Source: Streptomyces ambofaciens ATCC 23877
Lineage (GTDB): Bacteria > Actinomycetota > Actinomycetes > Streptomycetales > Streptomycetaceae
Assembly (NCBI RefSeq): GCF_001267885.1
Contig: NZ_CP012382.1
Span: 1,971,001-2,035,000 of the forward strand
Direction of reading: 5' to 3'
Length of the DNA: 64,000 bases
Shown piece by piece: positions 48,409 through 56,903 of this stretch (positions are counted from its first letter, which is position 1; each line of letters starts with the position of its first letter). The notes under the pieces were generated by a model, which did not search any database, was not told where the DNA came from, and was given only the letters and a program-made list of their open reading frames with translations. A program made the position numbers and the translations under genes.

Positions 48409-49743
48409 TCAGCGGAGGCGGCCGGCGCCCGCTCCGTGGTCGACGACGAAGGGGACCGCCCAGGCCGGGAGGACCTTGGTGCGCAGGGTGGGCGTCCAGC
48501 CCGCGCCGGACCGGAGGGTCTCGGCCGGGATCTCCGCGTTGTGCACGGCGATCAGGTCGACGCTTCTGCCGTTGACGCGGTTGTGCGCCGCGGTGACCGG
48601 CGCCTCGCTCCACTTCTTCAGCACCTTCGCCGGGCTGACGCCGTCCGGCAGGGTGAAGGCGTTGTGTTCGGCCACGAGCTGGGACTCCTTGCCGACACCG
48701 AAGCTGTAGGCGTAGTCCTCGTCGGCCACGAAGTGGTTGTTGTAGACGTCGACCTGGCCGAAGCGGACCCGCGGCGCGCGCTCCACCAGGCCCTTGAACA
48801 GGTTGTGGTGGAACGTCGTCTTCAGGTGCCCGCGGTCACCGACGGCGGTGGACTCGCTGTCGCTGTTGCCGATCAGGATCGTCTTGTCGTGCTCGGTGAA
48901 GACGTTCCACGAGGCGGTGACGTGGTCGGCGCCGCGCACGATGTCCAGCTGGCCGTCGTGCTGCTGGTACAGCATCCCGAAGTGGGTGGGCGCCGCGCTG
49001 TCGGGGTGCTCGCCGTCGGTGAACGTGTTGTGGTCCAGCCAGACGTGGGTGGAGCCGTACACGACGGCGCTGTCGTACTCGGAGTTCCAGTTGCCCTTGT
49101 CGCCGTCGGTGGGGTCCCACTGCGGGAAGCAGTCGACGGGGCTCTCGAAGGTCAGGTTGCGGACGATGACGTTGTCCACGCCCTTGATCTGGAGGCTGGC
49201 GCCCTTGATGCCGGCGTCGCGCCCGACGCCGATGATCGTGGTGTTGGCCGGGACGTTCGCCTTGATCGCCTGGTTCTGCCGGGCGGCGGAGGCACGGCGC
49301 AGGCCCTCCGGGCTGTCGTCGGGCTCGGCGCTCAGGTCGGTGTCCAGGCCCCAGCGCTCCGGGGCGTACTGCTCCAGGTAGGCGTCGAAGTCGTAGCCGG
49401 GCGCGGCGAAGGCGTCGCAGCCCTCGGAGACCGCGTCGACCGTGCCCTTCACCTTGATGATCCTCGGCGCGGTGCCCTCGACGGCGAGGGCAGCCTTGAA
49501 GGCGGCCCAGGTGGTGACGGTGTAGACGTGCTCCGGGGCGGCGTCGGCTCCGCCGGTGGTACCGGTGCCGTGGGAGGCCCAGCCGTCGTTGGCCGGCAGG
49601 GTCTGGCGGGCGGTGTCGCGGGGGTGGTGGTGGCCGGGACGCGCCTGCGCGGTGGCGGCGGTCAGGGTCAGCACCAGAGCGGTGCAGCCGGCCAGCGCGA
49701 CGGCTCTTCGTGTGGCATGCCCATGCCATCCAGATGTGCTCAT
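48409..49743 (-). CDS. Pectate lyase, polysaccharide lyase family 1, secreted
   Basis: 444 residues with a signal peptide (VALAGCTALVLTLTAATAQA, residues 15-34). PL1 beta-helix motifs: VWLDHNTFTDGEHPDS, HVTASWNVFTEHDKTI, TFHHNLFKGLVERAPRVRFG (catalytic Arg) and VYNNHFVADEDYAYSFG. Cleaves polygalacturonate by beta-elimination after demethylation. ATG 49743 has AAGGAGAG seven bases upstream. Confidence 0.94.
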   Translation of the reverse strand: MSTSGWHGHATRRAVALAGCTALVLTLTAATAQARPGHHHPRDTARQTLPANDGWASHGTGTTGGADAAPEHVYTVTTWAAFKAALAVEGTAPRIIKVKGTVDAVSEGCDAFAAPGYDFDAYLEQYAPERWGLDTDLSAEPDDSPEGLRRASAARQNQAIKANVPANTTIIGVGRDAGIKGASLQIKGVDNVIVRNLTFESPVDCFPQWDPTDGDKGNWNSEYDSAVVYGSTHVWLDHNTFTDGEHPDSAAPTHFGMLYQQHDGQLDIVRGADHVTASWNVFTEHDKTILIGNSDSESTAVGDRGHLKTTFHHNLFKGLVERAPRVRFGQVDVYNNHFVADEDYAYSFGVGKESQLVAEHNAFTLPDGVSPAKVLKKWSEAPVTAAHNRVNGRSVDLIAVHNAEIPAETLRSGAGWTPTLRTKVLPAWAVPFVVDHGAGAGRLR

Positions 49744-49826
49744 GGTGCGGCTCTCCTTCTGTGCGGGCTGTGCGGGCTGTTCGGGCTGTGCGGGTCGAGT
49801 GAGGGGCGGCGTTCGGGGGAGGTGCG

Positions 49827-50627
49827 TCAGGCGGTGGCCGGTGCCGGCCAGTCGATCCAGGACCCGGGGATCTCCTGGTCCAGCCGGCGCACGTCCCGGT
49901 GCGCCAGCACCCGCGTGCGCAGCAGCTCCCGTACGACGAGCCGGGCGACCGCGATGGCGCCGGGCGGGTTGAAGTGGGTGTTGTCCTGCTCGGTGGCGGT
50001 CCAGTTGAAGTACGTCTTGGTCTCCTCGGCACCGAGCCGCTGCCACAGCGCGAGGGACAGCGCCTGCACGTCGAGGAGCGCCACGCCCTCCTCCCGCGCG
50101 AGCGCCCGCATCGCCGCCGGGTACTCCCCGTGGCTCGGCTGCGCGGTACCGGCCGCGTCGAACCGCCGCCGCTCGACGGGCGTGGCCAGCACCGGCCGCG
50201 CGCCGCGGGCCCGCGCGCCGTCGACGTACAGCCGCAGGTGGTCCTGGTACGTCGTCCAGGGCTCGGTGTAGCGGCTGGGGTCCTCGGCCTTCTCGTCGTT
50301 GTGGGCGAACTGGACGAGCAGGAGGTCACCGGGCCGGAGCAGAGCGAGGACGGCGTCGAGCCGGCCCTCGTCCACGAAGCTCTTGGAGCTCCGCCCGTTC
50401 ACGGCGTGGTTGGCGACGGGCCGGTCCTCGCGGAGGAGGAACGGCAACGCCATGCCCCACCCGGTCTCGGGCGCTGCGTCGGCGTACTTCTGCGCGGCGG
50501 TGGAGTCGCCGGCGATGTGGAGGGTGCGGTGGCGGTGCCCGCCGGCCCGAGCGGTCCCGACGGCGGCGAACGCCAGGGGCAGGGAGGCCGCGGCGGCCGT
50601 GGCGACTTGTCTTCGGGTGAGTGACAC
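49827..50627 (-). CDS. Rhamnogalacturonan acetylesterase-like SGNH hydrolase (CE12)
   Basis: 266 residues with a signal peptide (VATAAAASLPLAFAAVGTARA). SGNH blocks: HIAGDSTAAQKYAD (Ser), NHAVNGRSSKSF (Gly region), LLLVQFAHNDEKAED (Asn) and QDNTHFNPPGAIAV (Asp/His). Removes acetyl groups from rhamnogalacturonan backbone. GTG 50627 has AAAGG about nine bases upstream. Confidence 0.9.
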   Translation of the reverse strand: MSLTRRQVATAAAASLPLAFAAVGTARAGGHRHRTLHIAGDSTAAQKYADAAPETGWGMALPFLLREDRPVANHAVNGRSSKSFVDEGRLDAVLALLRPGDLLLVQFAHNDEKAEDPSRYTEPWTTYQDHLRLYVDGARARGARPVLATPVERRRFDAAGTAQPSHGEYPAAMRALAREEGVALLDVQALSLALWQRLGAEETKTYFNWTATEQDNTHFNPPGAIAVARLVVRELLRTRVLAHRDVRRLDQEIPGSWIDWPAPATA

Positions 50628-50664
50628 GCCGGAGTGCCTTTCTGGAGGCGGGAGAGGAGAGGGA

Positions 50665-50735
50665 CGGTTCCCCCGGGGGCGGCGCGGGGAACCGCACGAC
50701 CGGCCGGGGGCGGTCCGCGTGTCACGGACCGCCCC
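50665..50735 (-). terminator. Two hairpins after the sugar-binding protein gene
   Basis: Hairpin one: GGGGCGGTCCG (50707-50717) and CGGACCGCCCC (50725-50735), loop of seven. Hairpin two: CGGTTCCCC (50665-50673) and GGGGAACCG (50686-50694). Both are downstream of the binding-protein stop on the minus strand. Confidence 0.65.
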
Positions 50736-50755
50736 ACGGCGGGACCCGGGAACGA

Positions 50756-52120
50756 CTAGCCCATCTGCTCGGTCCACTCGGCCTGCGCCTCGTTCAGCTC
50801 CTCCGCCATCGTGTCGAGGAACGACTTCGCGCTCATCTTGCCGAGCAGGACCTTCTGGAGGTTGGGCTCGTTGTCCGCCTTGGAGATGGTGTTCCAGTCC
50901 GGCAGGTAGTACGGCAGCTGGACGATGGTCGTGGACCCGTCGTTCAGCGCGTCCGCCGCGAGCTTCGTCGGCTCGGCCTTCTGGATCCAGGCGTCCTTCG
51001 CGGCCTCGGTGTTCGACGGCACCTGCCCGGCCGACTCGTTGAACTTCGAGTTCTGCTCCGGGGAGGTGGCGAACTCGATGAACTTCCAGGCGGCGTCCTT
51101 GTTCTTGGAGCTCTTGAAGACGCCGAGGCCGTCGACCGGGTTGGAGACCTGGACCCGCTTCCCGGTGGAGCCCACCGGCTGCGGGATGCCACGGAACTTC
51201 TCGACGCCGAGCGCCTTCACGTGGTCCTGGTAGGAGCCCAGGTTGTGGTTGAGCATGCCGATCGTGCCGGAGTCCCACTGGGCGACCATCTTGGCGAAGT
51301 CGTTGTTGACGTCGGCCGCCGGCGTGGCCTTCTTGTAGAGGGCCGCGTACTTCTCCAGCGCCTCGACGTTCTTCGGGTCGTTGACGGTCGTCTTCTTCTT
51401 GCCGGCGTCCCAGAAGGAGGTGATGCCGGACTGCCCGTACATCGCGTCGAGGGCCTGGGCGATGGAGCCGGAGCCGCCGCGGATGGTGTAGCCGAACTCG
51501 TTCTTGCCCGCGTCGGTGAGCTTCTCGGCGGCCGTGTAGAAGGCGTCCCAGGTCGTCGGCGCCTCCAGGCCCGCCTTGTCGAAGAGGTCGGTGCGGTAGT
51601 AGAGGACGCCGTTGTTCGCGGAGGTCGGCACCGAGTACAGCGTGCCGTCGCCACCGCCGGCCGCCTTCAGGGACTCGACCATGTCCTTGTTGAGCTTGCC
51701 GTTCAGCGAGGACCCGGTCAGGCGGTCGTCCAGCGGCTCCAGCGCCCCCTGGGCCGAGAACCCGGCGAGCATCGCCGCGCCGACACCGCCGACGTCCGGC
51801 AGCCCGCCGCCCTGGATGGCGGTGTCGACCTTGGACTGGTACTCGGTGGCGGCGATCCCGACGTACTCCACGTCGATGTCCGGGTTCGCCTTCTCGAAGT
51901 CGGCGATGATCTCCTTCCAGACCGCCGTGCGGATACCGCCGTTGTTGTCCCAGAAGACGACCTTCCCCTTGCCGCTGCCCTCGGCGCCCTTGTCGCCGCC
52001 GGCCCCGCTGCCGTCGTCACCGCAGGCGGTGGCGGTCAGCGCGAGCACGGCCCCGAGGGCGACGGCGGCGGACGTCCGGCGTCCGGCTGTGCTTCTGCTG
52101 CTGCGCATGCTGATCTTCAT
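50756..52120 (-). CDS. Carbohydrate ABC transporter substrate-binding lipoprotein
   Basis: 454 residues. Signal peptide with lipobox-like LALTATACGDD; the Cys would be lipidated. Mature protein shows the family-1 sugar-binding layout: KVVFWDNNGGIRTAVWKEII, ADFEKANPDIDVEYVG, LYSVPTSANNGVLYYRTDLF, and the C-terminal GKMSAKSFLDTMAEEL. Delivers sugars, probably pectin oligosaccharides, to the permeases at 56.0-57.8 kb. ATG 52120 with GAGAG seven bases upstream. Confidence 0.93.
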   Translation of the reverse strand: MKISMRSSRSTAGRRTSAAVALGAVLALTATACGDDGSGAGGDKGAEGSGKGKVVFWDNNGGIRTAVWKEIIADFEKANPDIDVEYVGIAATEYQSKVDTAIQGGGLPDVGGVGAAMLAGFSAQGALEPLDDRLTGSSLNGKLNKDMVESLKAAGGGDGTLYSVPTSANNGVLYYRTDLFDKAGLEAPTTWDAFYTAAEKLTDAGKNEFGYTIRGGSGSIAQALDAMYGQSGITSFWDAGKKKTTVNDPKNVEALEKYAALYKKATPAADVNNDFAKMVAQWDSGTIGMLNHNLGSYQDHVKALGVEKFRGIPQPVGSTGKRVQVSNPVDGLGVFKSSKNKDAAWKFIEFATSPEQNSKFNESAGQVPSNTEAAKDAWIQKAEPTKLAADALNDGSTTIVQLPYYLPDWNTISKADNEPNLQKVLLGKMSAKSFLDTMAEELNEAQAEWTEQMG

Positions 52121-52241
52121 TGGTCGGCTCTCTTCTTCTGGATCCGAACGGAGGGATGAACGAAGCGGTGCACGAGGTGGTGCACGGAGCGATGGACGGG
52201 CTGAACACGTGGGGGGAGATCGGGGGCGGTACGGCGGGCGC

Positions 52242-52460
52242 TCAGCGGGGCCGGAGCTGTTCCGGCGGCCCGGAGAAGCGCTTGTCCGGTACGGGGACGG
52301 CGGCCGCCCGGTCGGTGACGGTGACCGACTCGCCGCCCGCGCCGCCGGTTGGGGCCGACGCCTCCCCCGCCGTTCCGAGGGCGAGCGCGGCGACCAGTGC
52401 GAGGACGGCGGCCAGGGTCCTGCCGGACCCCGGCAGGCGCTTGCGGAGGAGGTGCGTCAT
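52242..52460 (-). CDS. Small secreted protein of unknown function or gene remnant
   Basis: 72 residues. Signal peptide LAAVLALVAALALGTAGEASA, then TGGAGGESVTVTDRAAAVPV and a short polar end RFSGPPEQLRPR. GGGAG lies five bases before ATG 52460, so translation is likely. No domain is seen. It sits between the GH43 gene and the binding-protein gene in the same direction. It could be the N-terminal stub of a decayed secreted enzyme. A LacI-type palindrome overlaps its 3' end. Confidence 0.6.
   Translation of the reverse strand: MTHLLRKRLPGSGRTLAAVLALVAALALGTAGEASAPTGGAGGESVTVTDRAAAVPVPDKRFSGPPEQLRPR
52271..52288. promoter_or_regulatory. LacI-type palindrome upstream of the sugar-binding protein gene
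   Basis: CGGAGAAGCGCTTGTCCG is palindromic except for one base pair, with the AAGCGCTT core common in LacI-family operators. It lies about 150 bases upstream of the binding-protein start. A related site lies before the permease genes (57874-57889). Confidence 0.45.
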
Positions 52461-52493
52461 TGCGGCTCCCGAGAGGCGTGCGGGCGGGGTGGG

Positions 52494-54011
52494 TCAGAGG
52501 GGTCCGATCCGGAACCGGGTGAAGGTGGCCGTGCCGGCCTGTCCCTCTCCGGCGGGCGCGAGCGCGAACAGGCCGAGCAGGGCGCCGACCCAGCGCCAGG
52601 GGGTGGCGGCGAAGACCTGGCCGGTGGGGTGCGGGCCGTCGCCCAGGTCGTAGGAGAAGCGGCAGCGCGCGTCCGGGCCGGCCTCGATCCTGAGCCGTAC
52701 CCGCCCCTCGGGTGCGGGCCGCGGGTGGTCGGCGTCGCGCTCGGCCTCCGCCACCGACTCGGCGAACCGGTGCACCAGGTGCACGGTCCCGTCCGCCGCC
52801 CGCTGGAGCCCGATCCAGCGGTAGGCGTCGCCGAGCACCGCGAGCCCGGCCCGGGCGCCCGGCACGTCGCCGTCCAGGCGCAGCTCCACCTCGACGGCCG
52901 AGGGGTCGCCGGGCAGCCGCTGCGTGAGCACGTTCGCCAGTTTGCGCAGGTCGTGCGCGTCGGCCGAGCGGACGCAGGCGAGCCGCAGGCCGTCGCCGGA
53001 GTGCCGGGTGGCCCAGCCGTCGCGGGGGTTGGCCGTCCAGGACCACTGGCGGCCGAAGCGTCCGCCGGGGAAGTCGTCGTCGGTCGCGGGCGCGGCGGGC
53101 GGCTGCGGCGGCAGGGCCGGACGGATGTGCCCGGCGACCGGGGCGCCGTCGTCGCCCAGCACGGGCCAGCCGTCGGGGCCCCACGTCATGGGCTGGAGGT
53201 GGACCACCCGCCCGTACGCCCCGCGCTGCTGGAAGTGCAGGAACCAGTCCTCGCCGGACCCGGTGCGCACCCAGCCGCCCTGGTGGGGGCCGTTGACGTC
53301 GGTGTCCTTCTGTTCCAGGACGATCCGCTCCTCGTACGGCCCGAAGAAGTCCCGGGAGCGGAAGGCGCCCTGCCAGCCGGTCTCCACTCCCCCGGCGGGG
53401 GCCAGGATCCAGAACCAGCCGTCGTGCCGGTAGAGCTTGGGGCCCTCCAGGGTGAACCAGCCGGGGAGGCGGTCGGCGTCGACGATCACCTTGCCCTCGT
53501 CGAGGAGTCCGGTGCCGTCGGGGCGCATGCGGTGGCCGGTGAGGCGGTTCTTGATGCCGGAGCGGGACCTGGCCCAGGCGTGCACGAGGTAGGCCTCGCC
53601 GGTCCCCTCGTCCCACAGGGGGCAGGGGTCGATCAGGCCCTTGCCTGCCTTCACCAGGTACGGCGCGGTCCACGGTCCGCGGATCTCGGGGGCGTTGACC
53701 TGGAAGACGCCCTGGTCGGGGTCGCCCCAGAAGATCCAGAAGCGGCCGGCGTGGTGGCGCAGGGAAGGGGCCCACACGCCGCAGTCGTGCCGCGGCGCCG
53801 CGAAGGCCCTCGGCGGCTCCAGCCGGGGCAGGGCATGCCCGACCAGCGTCCAGTTGACCAGGTCCCGGGAGTGCAGGAGCGGCAGGCCGGGGGCGCGGCC
53901 GAAGCTGGAGGCGGTCAGGTAGAAGTCGTCGCCGACGCGGACGACGTCCGGGTCGGACCAGTCGGCGTTCAGGACGGGGTTGGTGTACGACCGAGCGGTC
54001 TCGGGGGTCAC
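52494..54011 (-). CDS. Glycoside hydrolase family 43 with C-terminal beta-sandwich
   Basis: 505 residues, no signal peptide, so cytosolic. The five-bladed propeller has the catalytic base in NADWSDPDVVRVGDDFYL, the pKa modulator in KGLIDPCPLWDEG and the acid Glu in GWFTLEGPKLYRHDG. The C-terminal part (about 320-505) is a concanavalin-like domain as in beta-xylosidases. Likely removes arabinose or xylose from imported side chains. GTG 54011 overlaps the previous stop (GTGA). Confidence 0.92.
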   Translation of the reverse strand: MTPETARSYTNPVLNADWSDPDVVRVGDDFYLTASSFGRAPGLPLLHSRDLVNWTLVGHALPRLEPPRAFAAPRHDCGVWAPSLRHHAGRFWIFWGDPDQGVFQVNAPEIRGPWTAPYLVKAGKGLIDPCPLWDEGTGEAYLVHAWARSRSGIKNRLTGHRMRPDGTGLLDEGKVIVDADRLPGWFTLEGPKLYRHDGWFWILAPAGGVETGWQGAFRSRDFFGPYEERIVLEQKDTDVNGPHQGGWVRTGSGEDWFLHFQQRGAYGRVVHLQPMTWGPDGWPVLGDDGAPVAGHIRPALPPQPPAAPATDDDFPGGRFGRQWSWTANPRDGWATRHSGDGLRLACVRSADAHDLRKLANVLTQRLPGDPSAVEVELRLDGDVPGARAGLAVLGDAYRWIGLQRAADGTVHLVHRFAESVAEAERDADHPRPAPEGRVRLRIEAGPDARCRFSYDLGDGPHPTGQVFAATPWRWVGALLGLFALAPAGEGQAGTATFTRFRIGPL

Positions 54012-54853
54012 GGGCCCACCGCCTTCCGTACGAGGGTCGCGGCGCCGTCGGCGTCGAGCGGGCCGTCGGCGACGACGGTGACGATCCGGCGGACGAGCGT
54101 GTCGCCGGGGGCGATGGCCGGCCGCTCGTCGGAGGCGAGGGAGGAACCGACGCCCGGGTACTCCTCGGTGCGCACGAACCACGGGTCGCGCCGGGTCCGC
54201 TCGGTGGCCCCGGCGAACACCAGCGACCAGGTGTCGCCGGTCAGGGCGAGCCAGTCGGCGCGGCTCCCGTGCACCTCCCGTTCGCCCTCGTGCTCGGCGG
54301 TGAAGACCCGGGGGGCGGCGCTCTCCTTGCGGGCGCGCCAGAAGAAGCCTCCGTAGGCGGCGCCGGGGCGCCCGTTGGTGGCGGGGCTGCCGAGGGTCAG
54401 CGCGCCCTGGGTGACGTTGGTGAGGGAGAAGGTGAAGTCCAGCGCCCAGGCGGCGGGGGTGAGTCCGGTGGCCGCGACCGTGCGGCGCTCGCGCAGCAAC
54501 TCGACGCCGGCGGCGACCCACCGCAGCTCCTCGACGAACCCGTCGGGGTCGCGGAGCTGGAAGGCGGTGTGCCGCTGGGCACCGTGGTTGTCCAGCTCGG
54601 TCGGCCCCCGGCCCCGGACGTAGGTGCGCCCGCCCCAGAAGTTGTGCCCCTCGACGTCGGGAACGGCGACACCGACGCCGAGGTGATGGAGGTGGTCGGC
54701 GGGGCGGGACTCGGTCACGGCCGTGCCGGCCAGGGTGGTGACGGGGTGCAGGTGGGGACGCGGGGAGAGCCGGGCGGGCAGTTCCGGCCGGACGACGTAC
54801 CGGCCGACGGGACGGCCCGCCACCCGCAGCACCGGGGAGTCGTTGCCGGTCAT
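54008..54853 (-). CDS. PmoA-like family protein (DUF6807)
   Basis: 281 residues resembling the PF14100 'methane oxygenase PmoA' family, whose name comes from annotation only; members sit in sugar-utilisation loci and are not shown to oxidise methane. Characteristic blocks: SRPADHLHHLGVGVAVPDVE, HNFWGGRTYV, TNGRPGAAYGGFFWRARKES. ATGA overlap with the oxidoreductase gene, GTGA overlap with GH43. Probably an enzyme or binding protein acting on a modified sugar. Confidence 0.82.
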   Translation of the reverse strand: MTGNDSPVLRVAGRPVGRYVVRPELPARLSPRPHLHPVTTLAGTAVTESRPADHLHHLGVGVAVPDVEGHNFWGGRTYVRGRGPTELDNHGAQRHTAFQLRDPDGFVEELRWVAAGVELLRERRTVAATGLTPAAWALDFTFSLTNVTQGALTLGSPATNGRPGAAYGGFFWRARKESAAPRVFTAEHEGEREVHGSRADWLALTGDTWSLVFAGATERTRRDPWFVRTEEYPGVGSSLASDERPAIAPGDTLVRRIVTVVADGPLDADGAATLVRKAVGP

Positions 54854-56007
54854 CGGGTGCTCACCTCGCTCAGCGGGCGCTCGGTGCGCGGCGCCCAGGG
54901 CGCGCCCAGCTCGGAGTAGAGGGACAGGGTGTCCGCGGCGGCGGCCACGAGCGCGTCGACGCCCGGGACCACGCGGCGGTCCTCACCGGGGACGCGCCGC
55001 CAGGCGGAATCGGGCAGCGCCTCGGGGTCGGGTGCCCGGCGGATCGCCTCGACGACCTTCATGAAGGCGCCGGTCCCGTCCGGCGGGACCAGCAGGCCCG
55101 CGCCGTCGGTGAGGTGGGCGACCAGGTTCTCCAGCAGGTCGGTGCGGCCGTACTCGAACTCCTCGGGGCCGTGGCCGCCCCGCTGGAGCAGGACGCGGTC
55201 CTGCTTGTACCAGAAGGTGATGCGCCCGCGGCTGCCGTGGACCAGGACGTACGGCTCGTCGGCCCGCTCGGCGCACAGCGTGGCGGCGACGGTGACGCGG
55301 TGCCCCTGCGCGGTGGTGACCCGTACGCAGGAGGTGTCGTCCGCCTCGATGTCGTTGGCGTGGCTCAGCTCGGTCTCGATGCCGGTGACGTCCTCGGCGC
55401 GGGTGCTGCCGCCGAGCGCGAGGGCGGTGGCGACGGCGTGCGCGAGGGGGTTGGTCAGCGCCCCGTCGATCACGTCGGCGCCGTCCAGCCGCCGCCGGCC
55501 CGACCAGGGCGCCCGGCGGAAGTAGGCCTCGTCGCGCACCCACGCCCCGGCCCCGCCGATGCCCGTCACCTCGCCGATCGCGCCCTCGGCGATCAGCGCG
55601 CGGACGGCCGGCACGGCGTGCGAGCCCAGCGACTGGAAGCCGACCTGGCAGGCGACGCCGGCCTCGGCGACCCCGTCGGCCATGCGGCGGAACTCGGCGT
55701 ACGAGGGCGCCGGGGGCTTCTCCAGCAGCAGGTGCACGCCTTTGCGGGCGGCGGTCAGGGCGAGGTCGGTGTGGGTGGGGATCGGCGTGCAGACGACGGC
55801 GATCCCGGCGCCCGTGGAGTCGAGCAGGGCGCCGAAGTCGGCGGACTGCTCGGGCAGTTCCCCGCCGGCCTCCCGCTCGGTCAGCGGGGTGAGCTCGCAG
55901 ACGCCGGCCAGCCGGACCAGGCCCGCGCGCTCCAGGCGGCGGATGTTGGCGAGGTGCCAGCGGCCGTGGCCGCGGGCGCCCGCGAGGACGACGGGAATCC
56001 GGCTCAT
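54850..56007 (-). CDS. Gfo/Idh/MocA family oxidoreductase
   Basis: 385-residue NAD(P)-dependent sugar dehydrogenase. Rossmann loop VVLAGARGHGRWHLANIRRL, CTPIPTHTDLALTAARKG, and the EKP motif in HLLLEKPPAPSYAEF. The C-terminal domain begins VACQVGFQSLGSHAVPA. Likely processes a sugar derivative released by the locus. ATG 56007, GAAGGG upstream, overlaps the permease stop (ATGA). Confidence 0.91.
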   Translation of the reverse strand: MSRIPVVLAGARGHGRWHLANIRRLERAGLVRLAGVCELTPLTEREAGGELPEQSADFGALLDSTGAGIAVVCTPIPTHTDLALTAARKGVHLLLEKPPAPSYAEFRRMADGVAEAGVACQVGFQSLGSHAVPAVRALIAEGAIGEVTGIGGAGAWVRDEAYFRRAPWSGRRRLDGADVIDGALTNPLAHAVATALALGGSTRAEDVTGIETELSHANDIEADDTSCVRVTTAQGHRVTVAATLCAERADEPYVLVHGSRGRITFWYKQDRVLLQRGGHGPEEFEYGRTDLLENLVAHLTDGAGLLVPPDGTGAFMKVVEAIRRAPDPEALPDSAWRRVPGEDRRVVPGVDALVAAAADTLSLYSELGAPWAPRTERPLSEVSTR

Positions 56008-56903
56008 CCCTTCACCGCCCCCGCGCTGAAGCCGGTGATCAGCCACTTCTGGATGAAGGCGAACACGAGCACCACGGGCACGGCCGCGATGATGCCGCCG
56101 GCGGCGAGCGCGCCGAGGTCGACGCTGTCCGCGCTCATCAGGGTGTTGAGGCCGACCGGGATGGTCTGCTTCTCCTGGTTGTTGAGGAACATCAGGGCGA
56201 ACAGGAAGTGGTTCCAGGAGTGCACGAAGGCGAAGGAACCGACGGCGATCAGCCCCGGCCGCAGCAGCGGCAGCACCACGACCCGGAAGGCCCGGAAGCG
56301 TCCGCAGCCGTCGACCCAGGCGGCCTCCTCCAGCGAGTACGGCACGTTCTTGATGAAGTTGCTGATCAGGATCATCGACAGCGGCAGCTGGAATACCGTC
56401 TCGGCGATGATGACGCTGCCGAGCGAGTTGATCATCTGCAGCTCGGCGAAGATCTCGAAGAGCGGGACCAGCAGCAGCGCGCCGGGCACGAACTGCGAGC
56501 AGAGCAGGGCGAGCATGAAGGCCCGCTTGACCTTGAAGTCGAACCGGGCGAGGGCGTAGCCGCCGGCCAGCGCGACCAGCGTGGTCATCACGAGGGTGGC
56601 GAGACCGACGTACACGCTGTTCTGGAAGAAGGTGCCGAAGCTCCGGTCGGTCCACACCTTCTCGAAGTGCTCGAAGGTGATCGGCCAGGGCACCAGCGAG
56701 GTCGAACCGGCCGGGCGCAGCGCGAAGAGCAGGATCCAGTAGAACGGGATCAGGGTGAAGACGAGGTAGACGCCGAGCGGCAGGTAGATCTGCCAGCGGG
56801 GGACCTCGTCCCAGGCGGGGCGGCGCTTCTTCGCCGGCCGCGGCGGTTCGTGGTCGGCCCGTGCGGGCGCGGGGGCGGGCGCGGTGGCCTCTTTGGTGAT
56901 CAC
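56004..56903 (-). CDS. Carbohydrate ABC transporter permease, MalG type
   Basis: 299 residues, about six membrane helices after a cytosolic N-terminus rich in Pro/Ala/Lys. EAA loop: SLEEAAWVDGCGRFRAFRVV, then LPLLRPG. No ATPase gene is in the locus, so a shared MsiK-like ATPase is expected, as is usual in Streptomyces (inference). GTG 56903 overlaps the first permease stop. Confidence 0.94.
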   Translation of the reverse strand: MITKEATAPAPAPARADHEPPRPAKKRRPAWDEVPRWQIYLPLGVYLVFTLIPFYWILLFALRPAGSTSLVPWPITFEHFEKVWTDRSFGTFFQNSVYVGLATLVMTTLVALAGGYALARFDFKVKRAFMLALLCSQFVPGALLLVPLFEIFAELQMINSLGSVIIAETVFQLPLSMILISNFIKNVPYSLEEAAWVDGCGRFRAFRVVVLPLLRPGLIAVGSFAFVHSWNHFLFALMFLNNQEKQTIPVGLNTLMSADSVDLGALAAGGIIAAVPVVLVFAFIQKWLITGFSAGAVKG

